DNA of 64,000 bases from Pseudomonas putida (GCF_026625125.1 NZ_CP113097.1:4326001-4390000), one strand, 5' to 3'; positions 25,367 to 34,898 are shown, counted from the stretch's first letter. Notes: generated by a model from the sequence alone, not told the origin. Translations and numbers: made by a program.

Positions 25367-26932
25367 TCAGCGGTTGAAACGCTCCGCCAGGCTGTGCAGA
25401 TACTCCGCCATTCGCTCCAGGTCCTGGCTGATCTCAGCCCCCTGCTTGGCCTGCCCCGCCGTTTGGTCACACAACTGGGCGATGCGCACGATCTGCTGGT
25501 TGATGTCTTCAGCCACGTGGCTTTGCTGCTCGGACGCCGTCGCCATCTGCTGGCTCATGCCCGTGATACGGCTGACCGCCTGGGCGATCCCGGCCAGCGC
25601 CGACTGCACCGCCTCGACACTGTGCACGCTGTCGCGTGAAATCTGTTCGCCACGGCTGGCAGTGCTCACCGCCCGCTCGGCGCCAGCGCGCAGCGAGGCG
25701 ATGATCTGGTGGATCTCCTCGGTCGAGGTGCGCGTGCGCTGCGCCAGCGAGCGCACCTCATCGGCCACCACGGCAAAGCCCCTGCCCTGCTCACCCGCCC
25801 GCGCCGCCTCGATCGCGGCATTGAGCGCCAGCAAATTGGTCTGTTCGGCAATCGAGGTGATGGTGTCGACCACACTGCCGATCGACTGGGTCTGTTCAGC
25901 CAGGGCATTGACCGCCTGGCCAATGTCGCTGACCGCCTCGCTCATGCTGCCCATCGCCTTGAGGCTCTGCTGGGCCAGTTCGCTGCCCTGCTGCGCCAAC
26001 TGGTCGGCATCGCCTGCTGCATGCGCGGTGCTTTGCACGTTATGCGTCACTTCCTGGATGGTCGCCGCCATTTGCGCAATGGCGGTGGCCGACTGGTCGG
26101 TCTCACTGCGCTGGCGATCGAGCATCTGTGCCTGGGCATCGGACAGGTCGGCCGACTGGGCGGCCCGCGACTTCACGCCGACGCCGGCGTCCACCAGCCG
26201 CGTCAGGGCGGTCTGCAGCCTGGCTTCCTCGCTGATGATTGCCAGGTCGAGCTGGCCATGCAGGCCCGGATTGTCACTGTACGTCAGCGCTACCAGCGGG
26301 CTGGTGAAGGCCTTGGGATGTTCGGCCAGTGTGCGGCGGATCGCCTGGTTATGCCGCTGTTCGATCAGGTACCAGGCCAACAGCATGCTGGCCATCAGTA
26401 CGCCCAGCGCTGCATAGGGCGGTAACCAGAGGTAGCCGGCGGCCGACAGTAGGCCTGCACCGATCAGCGGCCAGCCATCGCCAACGCCACGCCCCAGCCG
26501 CGCGGCCCAGGGTACGGCCGGGCGCCCGGCGCGCAGGCGTGCATACAGCCGCTCTGCACGGTGGATCTGTTCACGGCTGGGCACCGAACGCACCGACTCG
26601 TAACCGCTGACGCGGCCGTTCTCATAGATGGCGGTGACATAGGCACTCACCCAGTAGAAATCACCATTCTTGGCGCGGTTCTTCACCACGCCCATCCAAG
26701 GTTTACCTTGTTTGAGGGTGTCCCACATATGCCCGAAAACCGCCGGTGGCATGTCGGGGTGACGCACCAGGTTGTGGGGCTGGCCCACCAGCTCGTCGTA
26801 GGTGAACCCGCTGATCGCCACGAACGCGTCGTTGCAGTACGTGATGTGGCTGTTCAGGTCGGTGGTAGAGATCAGCCGCTGGTCGCTGGAAAAGGTTCTT
26901 TCATGCTCAGTGACGGGCAAATTCATGCGCAT
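25367..26932 (-). CDS. aer: Aer-type PAS chemoreceptor
   Basis: A 521-aa energy/oxygen taxis transducer. A PAS domain fills residues 10-120 ([19 protein letters not shown], and KNGDFYWV of the flavin-type pocket). A hydrophobic hairpin follows at about 151-192, then a HAMP-like stretch and the cytoplasmic signalling domain, with hairpin tip [20 protein letters not shown] near 357-376. There is no periplasmic sensor. P. putida has several Aer paralogues and this cannot be ranked among them. An ATG at 26932 follows AAGGAC; a second ATG two codons in is possible. It differs from BdlA, which has two PAS domains and no helix pair. Confidence 0.85.
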   Translation of the reverse strand: MRMNLPVTEHERTFSSDQRLISTTDLNSHITYCNDAFVAISGFTYDELVGQPHNLVRHPDMPPAVFGHMWDTLKQGKPWMGVVKNRAKNGDFYWVSAYVTAIYENGRVSGYESVRSVPSREQIHRAERLYARLRAGRPAVPWAARLGRGVGDGWPLIGAGLLSAAGYLWLPPYAALGVLMASMLLAWYLIEQRHNQAIRRTLAEHPKAFTSPLVALTYSDNPGLHGQLDLAIISEEARLQTALTRLVDAGVGVKSRAAQSADLSDAQAQMLDRQRSETDQSATAIAQMAATIQEVTHNVQSTAHAAGDADQLAQQGSELAQQSLKAMGSMSEAVSDIGQAVNALAEQTQSIGSVVDTITSIAEQTNLLALNAAIEAARAGEQGRGFAVVADEVRSLAQRTRTSTEEIHQIIASLRAGAERAVSTASRGEQISRDSVHSVEAVQSALAGIAQAVSRITGMSQQMATASEQQSHVAEDINQQIVRIAQLCDQTAGQAKQGAEISQDLERMAEYLHSLAERFNR

Positions 26933-27070
26933 CTGGGCGGTCCTTGCTTGTATAGATGAAGGGGAAAATCATCAAAGCAAGTAGAGGTTTAGCAGAACGC
27001 CATCAGCGTAGTGGTCAGGTTTGTAGGAAATTTACTCATCCCGACGGAATGACCGGAAACGCCTTGTACA

Positions 27071-27964
27071 TCAGCCAACATTGAGTTGGCTTTTGAGCAA
27101 ATCGCGGAAGGTCTGAATCAAGGGCTCCCGGCTGCGGCCGCGGCGGATGATCAACGAAAATGGCGCTTGATAGCCGAAAGTAGCCGGAGATAGTACACGC
27201 AAGTCGCCCTTATCGACCCAAGCCTGGGCATAGTGCTCGGGCAGGTAGCCGATATAGGCACCGGACAGGATCAGAATCAGCTGCGCCTCCATACTCTCGA
27301 CGGTCGCCGCGCTATGTTTGAAGCCGTGCCGGGCCAACTCCGCCTGGCTCCAGTAACCACGCCCGACCATGCGCTGTTGGGTCACCACCGGCTCGGGAAT
27401 GCGCCGCTCGACGAACAACGGGTGGCGACTGCTGCAGTACAACCAATGCTGCTCGCGGTACAGCGGCTGGTAAACCAGGCCACTCATGCGCGAGGAGAAT
27501 GCCCCGATCGCCAGGTCCAGGCGGTTGTCCTGCACGCCCAGCTGCAGCTCATAGGGGCTGGACACCGAAAGGTGCAGGTGCACCGCCGGGTGCTCCTGGC
27601 TGTAGGCGCCGATCGCTTCAGCCAAAGGCAGCGCGCGGTCGCCCACGGTTGAGTCGATCACCCCGAGGTTGAGCGTACCGCGCAGCTCCCCCTTGAGCGC
27701 TGCGGCGTATTGCTCGAAGCCATCGAGCTCCGCCAGCAGGCGCAAGGTCTCCTGGTGGAACAGCTCGCCCTTGCTGGTCAGGCTGAAGCCGCCACGGCCC
27801 CGGTGGCACAGCACGATGCCCAAGGCACCTTCGAGCTGGCTCATGTAGGTACTGATGGCCGAGGTCGACAGGTTGAGATCGCGCTGTGCATTGGCGAAGC
27901 CTTGGTGGCGCACCACGCTGACAAAGATGCGCAGCAGTTTCAGGTCAGGCAGGGTCGAGGCCAT
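27071..27964 (-). CDS. LysR-family regulator, GbuR-like
   Basis: A 297-aa LysR-type regulator with an N-terminal winged helix-turn-helix (LLRIFVSVVRHQGFANAQRD, STSAISTYMSQLE) and a substrate-binding domain from about 95. It is divergent from the guanidinobutyrase gene with a 224-bp intergenic space containing a TTCAG-N6-CTGAA palindrome. In P. aeruginosa gbuR lies in the same position beside gbuA, so activation of the catabolic gene by 4-guanidinobutyrate is the likely role. Regulator family is certain, ligand inferred. Confidence 0.85.
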   Translation of the reverse strand: MASTLPDLKLLRIFVSVVRHQGFANAQRDLNLSTSAISTYMSQLEGALGIVLCHRGRGGFSLTSKGELFHQETLRLLAELDGFEQYAAALKGELRGTLNLGVIDSTVGDRALPLAEAIGAYSQEHPAVHLHLSVSSPYELQLGVQDNRLDLAIGAFSSRMSGLVYQPLYREQHWLYCSSRHPLFVERRIPEPVVTQQRMVGRGYWSQAELARHGFKHSAATVESMEAQLILILSGAYIGYLPEHYAQAWVDKGDLRVLSPATFGYQAPFSLIIRRGRSREPLIQTFRDLLKSQLNVG

Positions 27965-28022
27965 GGTGCAACGGTTCCGCAGTGTCGTTTGCGCGCAGTC
28001 TACCCGCTACGGTGGCGTTTAG

Positions 28023-28038
28023 TTCAGAAATTCCTGAA
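28023..28038. promoter_or_regulatory. LysR-type operator candidate (TTCAG-N6-CTGAA)
   Basis: A perfect inverted repeat, about 60 bp from the GbuR-like start and 150 bp from the gbuA start. It has the T-N11-A form used by LysR proteins. Binding is inferred. Confidence 0.45.
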
Positions 28039-28188
28039 GTAAGTATTTGCCGGTAGCGATTTTTCCCACGCACTACCTTCAGCAGACTTGGCCGAAATGT
28101 CCCTGCCCGCCGGCATGACCGTATTTCAAGGCGCGCGGCGGCACAGGTTCGAACAAACAAAACAATCGACCGACTGATGAGGCCCACC

Positions 28189-29139
28189 GTGGACAAAGTT
28201 CTCCATCAACCACTGGGCGGCAACGAAATGCCGCGTTTCGGCGGCATCGCCACCATGCTCCGTCTACCCCACCTGCAAAGCGCTGAAGGCCTGGATGCCG
28301 CGTTCATCGGCGTGCCCCTGGACATCGGCACCTCGCTGCGCTCCGGCACCCGCTTCGGGCCACGGCAGATCCGCGCCGAATCGGTGATGATCCGCCCGTA
28401 CAACATGGCCACCGGTGCCGCCCCGTTCGACTCGCTGTCGGTGGCCGATATCGGTGACGTGGCGATCAACACCTTCAACCTGCTCGATGCCGTGCGCATC
28501 ATCGAAGAAGCCTACGACGAGATCGTCGAGCACAACGTCATCCCGATGACGCTGGGTGGCGACCACACCATCACCCTGCCGATCCTGCGCGCCCTGCACA
28601 AGAAACACGGCAAGATCGGCCTGGTGCACATCGACGCTCACGCCGACGTCAACGACCATATGTTCGGCGAGAAGATCGCCCACGGCACCACCTTCCGCCG
28701 CGCGGTGGAAGAGGGCCTGCTCGATTGCGACCGCGTGGTCCAGATCGGCCTGCGCGCCCAGGGCTATACCGCCGACGACTTCAACTGGAGCCGCCGCCAA
28801 GGTTTTCGCGTGGTGCAGGCCGAAGAGTGCTGGCACAAGTCACTGGAACCGCTGATGGCCGAAGTACGTGAAAAGGTCGGCGGCGGCCCGGTGTACCTGT
28901 CCTTCGACATCGACGGTATCGACCCGGCCTGGGCACCTGGCACCGGCACCCCGGAAATTGGCGGCTTGACCACCATCCAGGCGATGGAGATCATTCGCGG
29001 CTGCCACGGCCTGGACCTGATCGGCTGTGACCTTGTCGAAGTCTCCCCGCCTTACGACACCACCGGTAACACCTCGCTGCTCGGTGCCAACCTGCTGTTT
29101 GAAATGCTCTGCGTGCTACCGGGCGTCGTGCGCCGCTGA
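28189..29139 (+). CDS. gbuA: Guanidinobutyrase (ureohydrolase, agmatinase family)
   Basis: It hydrolyses 4-guanidinobutyrate to 4-aminobutyrate and urea, in arginine/agmatine catabolism. The 316-aa protein has the binuclear manganese motifs of ureohydrolases: GGDHT near 123, DAHAD near 148 and SFDIDGIDP near 237. The N-terminus DKVLHQPLGGNEMPRFGG matches P. aeruginosa GbuA. GTG at 28189 is chosen because TGAGG lies at ideal spacing, while the ATG at 28177 has no ribosome site. A sodium/solute symporter follows, probably supplying substrate. Agmatinase (SpeB) is the alternative, but the flanking regulator and symporter favour GbuA. Confidence 0.85.
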   Translation: MDKVLHQPLGGNEMPRFGGIATMLRLPHLQSAEGLDAAFIGVPLDIGTSLRSGTRFGPRQIRAESVMIRPYNMATGAAPFDSLSVADIGDVAINTFNLLDAVRIIEEAYDEIVEHNVIPMTLGGDHTITLPILRALHKKHGKIGLVHIDAHADVNDHMFGEKIAHGTTFRRAVEEGLLDCDRVVQIGLRAQGYTADDFNWSRRQGFRVVQAEECWHKSLEPLMAEVREKVGGGPVYLSFDIDGIDPAWAPGTGTPEIGGLTTIQAMEIIRGCHGLDLIGCDLVEVSPPYDTTGNTSLLGANLLFEMLCVLPGVVRR

Positions 29140-29272
29140 AACTTGTTGCACCCCGGCAGGAGCCATGAGGGAGGGCCACAGAGGCCCGCCAACACAAGAC
29201 AAGACCGCCAGGTGCCGTGAGGCCGCCTGAGTGGTCGATCTCGCCATAATAAAGATAATCGGGAGACCCCCA

Positions 29273-30652
29273 ATGGCCTTGGACATCATTGTTGTAATGA
29301 TCTATACCGCCGGCATGCTCGGGCTGGGCTGGTATGGCATGCGGCGCGCGAAAACACACGAAGACTACCTGGTGGCAGGGCGCAACCTGGGCCCGACCTT
29401 GTACATGGGCACCATGGCCACCACCGTGCTCGGCGGCGCCTCCACCGTCGGCACCGTACGCCTTGGCTATGTGCACGGCATCTCCGGCTTCTGGCTATGC
29501 GCAGCCTTGGGCCTGGGCATCATCGCCCTCAACCTGTTCCTCGCCAAACCGCTGCTGCGCCTGAAGATCTTCACCGTGACCCAGGTACTGGAGCGGCGCT
29601 ACAACCCCATGGCGCGCCAGGCCAGTGCGGCAATCATGCTGGCCTACGCGCTGATGATCGGCGTCACCTCGACCCTGGCCATGGCGACTGTCCTGCAGGT
29701 ATTGCTGGACTTGCCGTTCTGGATGTCGCTGCTGCTCGGCGGCGGGGTGGTGGTGGTCTACTCGACCATCGGCGGCATGTGGTCGTTGACCCTGACCGAC
29801 ATCGTCCAGTTCGTGATCAAGACCGTGGGCCTGATGTTCATCCTGCTGCCGGTGTGCCTGTACAACGCTGGTGGCTGGGACACCCTGGTAGCCAAGCTGC
29901 CGGCGGCCAGCTTCGCCTGGACCACCATCGGCTGGGACACCATCATCACCTACTTCCTGATCTACTTCTTCGGCATCCTGATTGGCCAGGACATCTGGCA
30001 GCGGGTATTCACCGCCCGCGACGAGAAGGTCTGCCAACGTGCCGGTACCACTGCAGGCCTGTACTGCGTGCTCTATGGCCTGGCTTGTGCCCTGATCGGC
30101 ATGGCCGCGCACGTGCTGATGCCGGACCTGGCCAACCCGAACAACGCGTTCGCAGAGATGATCAAGAGCCAGTTGCCTGATGGTATCCGTGGCCTGCTGA
30201 TGGCCGCTGCCCTGGCTGCGATGATGTCGACCGCCAGTGCCGGCCTGCTGGCCGCCTCGACCACCATTACCGAAGACCTGCTGCCTAAATTGCGTGGCGG
30301 CAAGCAATCGAGCCTGGGTGTCAGTCGCCTGTTCACCCTGCTCACCGGCTTGGTGGTGCTGGGCATCGCGCTGGCGGTGAACGATGTGATCAGCGCACTG
30401 ACCCTGGCTTATAACCTGCTGGTCGGCGGCATGCTGATCCCGCTGATCGGGGCGATCTTCTGGAAACGTGCGACCACCGCAGGGGCCATTGCCAGCATGA
30501 CGCTGGGCTTTGCCACGGCGCTGTTGTTCATGTTCAAGGATGGGTTGGACGCCAATACGCCGATCTACTACAGCCTGGCGGTTGGCCTGGTGAGCTTCGT
30601 GCTGGTCAGCCTGCTGTCGCGCAAACCGGTGGGAGTGGTTACGCTGGCTTGA
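29273..30652 (+). CDS. Sodium:solute symporter (SSS family)
   Basis: A 459-aa inner-membrane transporter with about 12-13 hydrophobic segments and SSS-family stretches (GASTVGTVRLGYVHGISGFW, FGILIGQDIWQRVFTARDE, MMSTASAGLLAASTTITEDL). The ATG at 29273 has GGGAGA upstream; an in-frame GTG 42 bp earlier lacks a site. It follows gbuA by 133 bp on the same strand. The P. aeruginosa gbu region also carries such a symporter, so uptake of guanidinobutyrate or a related compound is likely. Substrate is inferred from context only. Confidence 0.85.
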   Translation: MALDIIVVMIYTAGMLGLGWYGMRRAKTHEDYLVAGRNLGPTLYMGTMATTVLGGASTVGTVRLGYVHGISGFWLCAALGLGIIALNLFLAKPLLRLKIFTVTQVLERRYNPMARQASAAIMLAYALMIGVTSTLAMATVLQVLLDLPFWMSLLLGGGVVVVYSTIGGMWSLTLTDIVQFVIKTVGLMFILLPVCLYNAGGWDTLVAKLPAASFAWTTIGWDTIITYFLIYFFGILIGQDIWQRVFTARDEKVCQRAGTTAGLYCVLYGLACALIGMAAHVLMPDLANPNNAFAEMIKSQLPDGIRGLLMAAALAAMMSTASAGLLAASTTITEDLLPKLRGGKQSSLGVSRLFTLLTGLVVLGIALAVNDVISALTLAYNLLVGGMLIPLIGAIFWKRATTAGAIASMTLGFATALLFMFKDGLDANTPIYYSLAVGLVSFVLVSLLSRKPVGVVTLA

Positions 30653-30754
30653 GGATGGCGCAGGCCTTAACAGCGCCCTTGGGATCGAGTGCCGCGCGGG
30701 CAGTGCTCGGTCCCATACAAGCTCAAAATCAAAGCATGCATCCCGGCAACAACG

Positions 30755-30788
30755 AAAAAAGCCGCGCCATCATCACTGATATCGCGGC
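30755..30788 (-). terminator. Rho-independent terminator of the PA1414-like gene
   Basis: On the minus strand, GCCGCG pairs with CGCGGC across a 16-base loop and is followed by six T. It lies 11 bp past the stop of the 42-aa gene. Confidence 0.75.
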
Positions 30789-30798
30789 CTCGTTGTGT

Positions 30799-30927
30799 TC
30801 AGCGACGACGCGGCTGGCGCCTGCGCTGCTCTTCATCAGTCGGGATCGGCACCGGCTGTAGAGGTGGTGGTATCAGCCCCAGGGCGACAGCCAAGTCGTG
30901 GAGCCAGTTGAACATTTGGTTTTTCAT
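30799..30927 (-). CDS. PA1414-type micro-protein / possible SicX-like RNA gene
   Basis: A 42-aa gene. It starts at ATG 30927 with an AAGGGGG site and has a hydrophobic N-terminal half (WLHDLAVALGLIPPPLQ), then PVPIPTDEEQRRR and an arginine-rich end. This resembles the small PA1414 family of Pseudomonas, found in P. aeruginosa near the same gbu genes. There the transcript is oxygen-regulated through Anr and yields the sRNA SicX. Here an ANR/FNR-like box lies about 115 bp upstream of the ATG and a terminator closely follows the stop, giving a compact, strongly bounded transcript. Protein function is unknown; the RNA may be the main product. Confidence 0.75.
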   Translation of the reverse strand: MKNQMFNWLHDLAVALGLIPPPLQPVPIPTDEEQRRRQPRRR

Positions 30928-31041
30928 AGTGCCCCCTTGACGGGTCAGCCTCTCGGTCAATCAATCCTACGATGTTTCATACAGATCATAGTCCGATGTC
31001 CTGTATTACGCATGCCCTTGTTGTTACAGATAGGGGCAAGT

Positions 31042-31055
31042 TTGACGCGGATCAA
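31042..31055 (-). promoter_or_regulatory. ANR/FNR-like box
   Basis: TTGATCCGCGTCAA on the minus strand, matching TTGAT-N4-ATCAA with one mismatch. It overlaps the end of the upstream LysR gene and faces the 42-aa gene. It suggests induction under low oxygen. Confidence 0.6.
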
Positions 31056-31945
31056 GCGGAAACGGTGGATTCCGACGGCTGGTTAATCGTTTCGCTTTGT
31101 TGCAAATCGACCCACGCCTGCAAATTCGCCCCACGCATCCCCTGCCGCCACATCAGCCAGGTCACCGCCTGATCGAACGGCGCCTGCAGCCGGTGGACCC
31201 GCACGCGGTCCCGCCCCGGCAGGCTGTCGAGCATCGACTGCGCCATCAGCGCCACCCCTGCGCCGGCTATCACACAAGCCAGCATGCTCTGATAAGACTC
31301 GATTTCCATTACCCGCCCCATTGGCGTATGGGCATGGGCATACCACGCCTCCAGGCGCATCCGGTAGGAGCACCCTTGACGAAAAGTGAACACCGCCTTG
31401 CCCGCCACATCGCTGGCGCTGTGCACCGGTGGGTGTTCGGGGCTGGTGATCAGTACCAGTTCTTCTTCGCACAAGGGCACACCATCCAGCCCCGCCAGGC
31501 TCGGCGGCCCGTCCACCAGGGCGGCGTCCAGGCGGTGGCTGAGCAATCCCTCAAGCAACTCGCCACTGGGGGCAGCCTGCACCTGCAGGTTAACGGCCGG
31601 ATAGGCCTGATGGTAACGCGCCAACAACGCTGGCAGGTGAATGGCCGCGGTGCTGTACATGGTGCCCAGGATGAAATCGCCGGCCGGCTGCCCGCCCTGC
31701 ACGGCGGCCATGGCTTCGTCCCGCAGCGCCGCCAGACGGTTGGCGTAATCCAGCAGCACCTTACCGGCGGGTGACAACTGCAGGCGCTGGCGCTCACGCA
31801 AGAACAGTTCCACGCCCAGTTGCTCTTCGAGTTGGCGCAAGCGCGTCGAAAGGTTCGACGGCACCCGGTGCAAGCGCTCGGCGGCGCGGGTGATGGAACC
31901 TTCCTCAGCGACCGCCTGGAAAATACGCAGCTGGCTGAACTCCAT
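31052..31945 (-). CDS. LysR-family regulator
   Basis: A 297-aa LysR protein with helix-turn-helix FSQLRIFQAVAEEGSITRAA and a substrate domain from about 90. The ATG at 31945 has GGAG seven bases upstream. It is divergent from the MFS transporter at 32052 across 106 bp with a TTCAAT-N3-ATTGAA palindrome, so it probably controls that transporter. The sequence HRVPSNLSTRLRQLEEQLGVELF is typical of this family. Ligand unknown. Confidence 0.85.
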   Translation of the reverse strand: MEFSQLRIFQAVAEEGSITRAAERLHRVPSNLSTRLRQLEEQLGVELFLRERQRLQLSPAGKVLLDYANRLAALRDEAMAAVQGGQPAGDFILGTMYSTAAIHLPALLARYHQAYPAVNLQVQAAPSGELLEGLLSHRLDAALVDGPPSLAGLDGVPLCEEELVLITSPEHPPVHSASDVAGKAVFTFRQGCSYRMRLEAWYAHAHTPMGRVMEIESYQSMLACVIAGAGVALMAQSMLDSLPGRDRVRVHRLQAPFDQAVTWLMWRQGMRGANLQAWVDLQQSETINQPSESTVSA

Positions 31946-31981
31946 GACATTCTCCAAAACAGAACAACTTCATCATCATTA

Positions 31982-31996
31982 TTCAATTTTATTGAA
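31982..31996. promoter_or_regulatory. LysR-type operator candidate (TTCAAT-TTT-ATTGAA)
   Basis: A perfect 6-3-6 palindrome midway between the divergent LysR and MFS starts, in an AT-rich stretch. It is likely a site for the adjacent LysR protein. Confidence 0.5.
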
Positions 31997-32051
31997 AACA
32001 AAAGCGCCCTAACCTCCCCTTCATCGTTTACAGGCTTGCGGGAGTGTTCTC

Positions 32052-33221
32052 ATGTCGCCATTCGTACAACTGTTGGCCAGCGCCGTGGCGCTGATGATGG
32101 CCATGGGCATCGGCCGCTTCGCTCTCACCCCGCAACTGCCGCAACTGATCGCCGAAGGCCAGTTCGACCTGACCAGCGCAGGGCTTGTCGCAGCAGCCAA
32201 CTACCTTGGCTATTTCGTTGGTGCCGCGTATGCCATGTTCGCCCGCACCCCCGCCCAGGTCAGGCTGTGCCTGCACGGCGGGCTGTGGCTCTGTGTGGTG
32301 CTGACCCTGGCGTCCTGGGCTGCGGACGGGTTCTGGAGCCACCTGCTGCTGCGTTTCGGTACGGGCGTAGCCAGTGCGTGGGTGCTGGTGATGATCACCA
32401 GCCTCAGCCAGCAACTGGCCAACGCCAACAATCGTCCGCGCCTTGGCGCCCTGGTGTTCGCCGGGCCTGGGCTGGGCATCGCCGTGACCGGCCTGCTGGC
32501 ACTGGTCGCTCACTCGCTTGGGTTGAGCTCCGCGGCGTTGTGGCTGGTGTATAGCGTTGCCGCGCTGGTCATGTTGCTGGCGGTGCGCCCTTGGCTGCCT
32601 CGCGCTCAGGCACCCGCTGTGGTGCTGAGCACGGTGCAGGGAGGCGCGACACGCAGCGTTGGCATCGGCCGCCTTGGCCTGGTGTATGGCTTGTATGGCG
32701 TGGGCTACATCCTGCCGGCCACGTTCCTGGCGCAAATGGCCAACCAACAGTTCCAAGGCAACTGGATGGCGGACCTGTTCTGGCCGGGGTTTGGTGTGGC
32801 GGCGGCGTTGGGCGTGGTGCTGGTGAGTGTGCGACGCGCCGGCCGCACTTCGGCCTGGCTGACCGCGACCTTGTGGCTGCAAGGCCTTGGCGTACTGGCC
32901 TGCCTGATGGGCGGCGGCCTTGGCTTGGCCTTGGGCGTGGTGCTCTGCGGTACGCCGTTTCTGGCATGCATGCAGCTGGTGATGCAACGCTCGCGGGAGC
33001 TGGCGCCCCATGCCACGCAGCGCAATGCCGGGCAGCTGACAGCGTGCTTTGCGCTGGGACAGTTGAGCGGCCCGTTGCTGGCGGCGCTGAGCAACCATTA
33101 CAGCGGGGGCTTGCAGCCGGCGCTGGCAACGGCGGCGGCTGGGTTGGGGCTGGCGGGGGTGTTGGTGCTTACGGGCACACGCCATAACCGCGACTGCCAG
33201 ATTGCGGGACGGGTTGCCTGA
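32052..33221 (+). CDS. MFS transporter, YbfB/YjiJ family
   Basis: A 389-aa major facilitator with about 12 membrane helices. The N-terminal signature GIGRFALTPQLPQLIAEG followed by GLVAAANYLGYFVGA is characteristic of YbfB/YjiJ proteins. The ATG at 32052 follows GGGAG. It is divergent from a LysR gene, the usual layout for substrate-inducible exporters of this family. Substrate is unknown; small aromatic or drug-like compounds are plausible. The gene ends in a region of REP-type repeats. Confidence 0.85.
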   Translation: MSPFVQLLASAVALMMAMGIGRFALTPQLPQLIAEGQFDLTSAGLVAAANYLGYFVGAAYAMFARTPAQVRLCLHGGLWLCVVLTLASWAADGFWSHLLLRFGTGVASAWVLVMITSLSQQLANANNRPRLGALVFAGPGLGIAVTGLLALVAHSLGLSSAALWLVYSVAALVMLLAVRPWLPRAQAPAVVLSTVQGGATRSVGIGRLGLVYGLYGVGYILPATFLAQMANQQFQGNWMADLFWPGFGVAAALGVVLVSVRRAGRTSAWLTATLWLQGLGVLACLMGGGLGLALGVVLCGTPFLACMQLVMQRSRELAPHATQRNAGQLTACFALGQLSGPLLAALSNHYSGGLQPALATAAAGLGLAGVLVLTGTRHNRDCQIAGRVA

Positions 33222-33250
33222 TGGATCGAGGCTGATCAGTACCGGCCCTA

Positions 33251-33380
33251 TCGCCGGCAAGCCGGCTCTCACATGAATTGCGCCGACTGTTAGAAACTGG
33301 ACAAGGCGGTTGAGTGCACAGGTGAAGCGTAGGCCTGAAGAACTGCGCGGTCGGAGGTGGGAGCCGGCTTGCCGGCGATG
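33251..33380. repeat. Composite REP-flanked repeat, copy 1
   Basis: Inverted REP arms (TCGCCGGCAAGCCGGCTC and GAGCCGGCTTGCCGGCGA) enclose about 95 bp including AGGCCTGAAGAACTGC. The same arrangement, with the interior largely conserved, occurs at 38246-38374. It lies between convergent MFS and DMT genes. Confidence 0.8.
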
Positions 33381-33397
33381 GGCCGCATAGCGGCCCC
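33380..33397. terminator. GGGCCGC-N3-GCGGCCCC hairpin
   Basis: A short GC-rich hairpin between the convergent MFS and DMT gene ends, without a clear T run. Similar hairpins occur at 38227, 50680 and 57810, mostly between gene 3' ends, suggesting a bidirectional termination role. Confidence 0.4.
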
Positions 33398-33470
33398 AAA
33401 GCCACGCTAATCTCATCGAGCGCGATCGAATGATTACCGATCCGGTCGGCACGTACAGCAAAGACGACGC

Positions 33471-34397
33471 CTACCCCACAAACCTGCGCAACTGCTGCTT
33501 CACCCAAGGCTCGGCACTGACCAGCACCACGCCGAGCAAAACCATCACTGCCCCAAGCACGAAATTCACGCTCAGCGGTTCATCCAGCAACAGCACGCCA
33601 AACGTCACCCCAAACAACGGGGTAATGAAGGAAAACACCGCCAGATTCGAAGCCAGGTACTTGCGCAGCAACCAGAACCACGTCAGGTAGCTGACAAATG
33701 AAACCACAATACCCTGGAACAGCACGCTGCCGACCGCCAAAGGCGTCCACACGACCTTGTCGATCTGCCCGCTAAGCAAGGCGATCAGCACCAACCCGAC
33801 AAACCCCACCGCCAGCTGATAGAACAGCGTCAACGTCGCAGGCGCCTCAGACAAACGCGAACCCCGTACCACCACCGTCGTTGCCCCCCAAGCCAAACCG
33901 GCCAGGACACCGAATGCATCGCCGAGCAGCATGCGCCCGTCCATCTCCTCGAACGACAGCCCCCCGGCAAATGCGGTAGCGATGCCGCCGAACGCCAAGA
34001 CGATGCCCAGCCACTGCAACAGGCGCAGCCGCTCGCTGGGCAGCATCAGGTGCAGCCCAAGTGCCGTGAACACCGGTGCGGTGTAGAGAAACACAGACAT
34101 ATGCGCCGCGGATGTCAGCTTCAGCCCCTCGGCGATGAACAGGAACTCCAGGCCAAACAAACCGCCGGCCAGCAGCCCGCCACGCCAAGTGCTCCCGACC
34201 TGCCCCCAGCCACCGCGCCAGCAGATCATCAAGCCAACCAGCACGGCGGCAAGGCCGTTACGCAGTGCAGCCTGCATCACCGGCGCAATATCAACCGCAG
34301 CGGATTTGATCAATACCTGTTGGCAACCCCAGATCAGGCACAGCCCCAGCATGACCTGAAAGGCAAACGCATCGGGATTCTTGCGGGCCGCACTCAT
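33471..34397 (-). CDS. DMT-superfamily transporter (EamA type)
   Basis: A 308-aa inner-membrane protein with ten predicted helices in two EamA halves. Early motifs include FQVMLGLCLIWGCQQVLIKS and AALRNGLAAVLVGL, and the second half has FVSYLTWFWLLRKYLASN and FGVTFGVLLLDEPL. The ATG at 34397 has AAGAGGT upstream. It is probably a metabolite exporter of the RhaT/EamA type. Substrate is not predictable. It is monocistronic, converging with the MFS gene. Confidence 0.85.
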   Translation of the reverse strand: MSAARKNPDAFAFQVMLGLCLIWGCQQVLIKSAAVDIAPVMQAALRNGLAAVLVGLMICWRGGWGQVGSTWRGGLLAGGLFGLEFLFIAEGLKLTSAAHMSVFLYTAPVFTALGLHLMLPSERLRLLQWLGIVLAFGGIATAFAGGLSFEEMDGRMLLGDAFGVLAGLAWGATTVVVRGSRLSEAPATLTLFYQLAVGFVGLVLIALLSGQIDKVVWTPLAVGSVLFQGIVVSFVSYLTWFWLLRKYLASNLAVFSFITPLFGVTFGVLLLDEPLSVNFVLGAVMVLLGVVLVSAEPWVKQQLRRFVG

Positions 34398-34502
34398 GGG
34401 CGGACCTCTTGGGTGATCGATGACATGGGCAAGGCTCGGCAGTATTCAGGAACTGCCGATTATCGGTTTTTCCGAGCAGGCCTTGCCAGCCTCAATGCGA
34501 CC

Positions 34503-34898
34503 TCAAGCGATCTGCGCCTTCGCCGACACCTGCTCGAAGGTGGTTTCGTCCAGCGCATCCTCCTGTTCATCGAGCACCTGGCGGGGGTGCTCGAAGCCCG
34601 GGATGCTGCTGTCGATCAGGCTCATCAGCCGCGAACCACGCTCGGTCAGCACGAAGTTCTCACCGTTACCACCCTCTTCCGGCGGCCGGCTTTCGATGAA
34701 GCCGCGCTCGAACAGCAGCTTCTCGTACTCGCAGGCACGGGTCTTGAGTTGATCCACATCGGTGACTTGCTGACCTTCGCAGGCCATCGCCGCAGCGTGC
34801 TGCTCGGCATAGGGGCGTGGTGTAAAGCTATGACCGGCGCCGTTCTGCACCTCGTGCAACAAACGCTCGATCAAGTCCCAGTCGTAGGTGATGCTCAT
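34503..34898 (-). CDS. DUF2513-like small protein, possible regulator
   Basis: A 131-aa soluble protein. The ATG at 34898 follows AAGAGG; the frame runs further upstream but without support. The N-terminus SITYDWDLIERLLHEVQ and the pattern KLLFERGFIES then NFVLTERGSRLMSLID resemble DUF2513-type winged-helix proteins. No membrane segment or signal. It is transcribed away from the small secreted protein gene at 35084. Function unknown; the family resemblance is by eye. Confidence 0.6.
   Translation of the reverse strand: MSITYDWDLIERLLHEVQNGAGHSFTPRPYAEQHAAAMACEGQQVTDVDQLKTRACEYEKLLFERGFIESRPPEEGGNGENFVLTERGSRLMSLIDSSIPGFEHPRQVLDEQEDALDETTFEQVSAKAQIA

Noticed and set aside
25367..26932. BdlA (biofilm dispersion protein) identity
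   Set aside because: The P. aeruginosa gbu neighbour is bdlA, but this protein has one PAS domain and a hydrophobic hairpin, fitting Aer better.
30649..30861. Plus-strand frame overlapping the PA1414-like gene
   Set aside because: It runs through the terminator and opposite the better supported 42-aa minus-strand gene.
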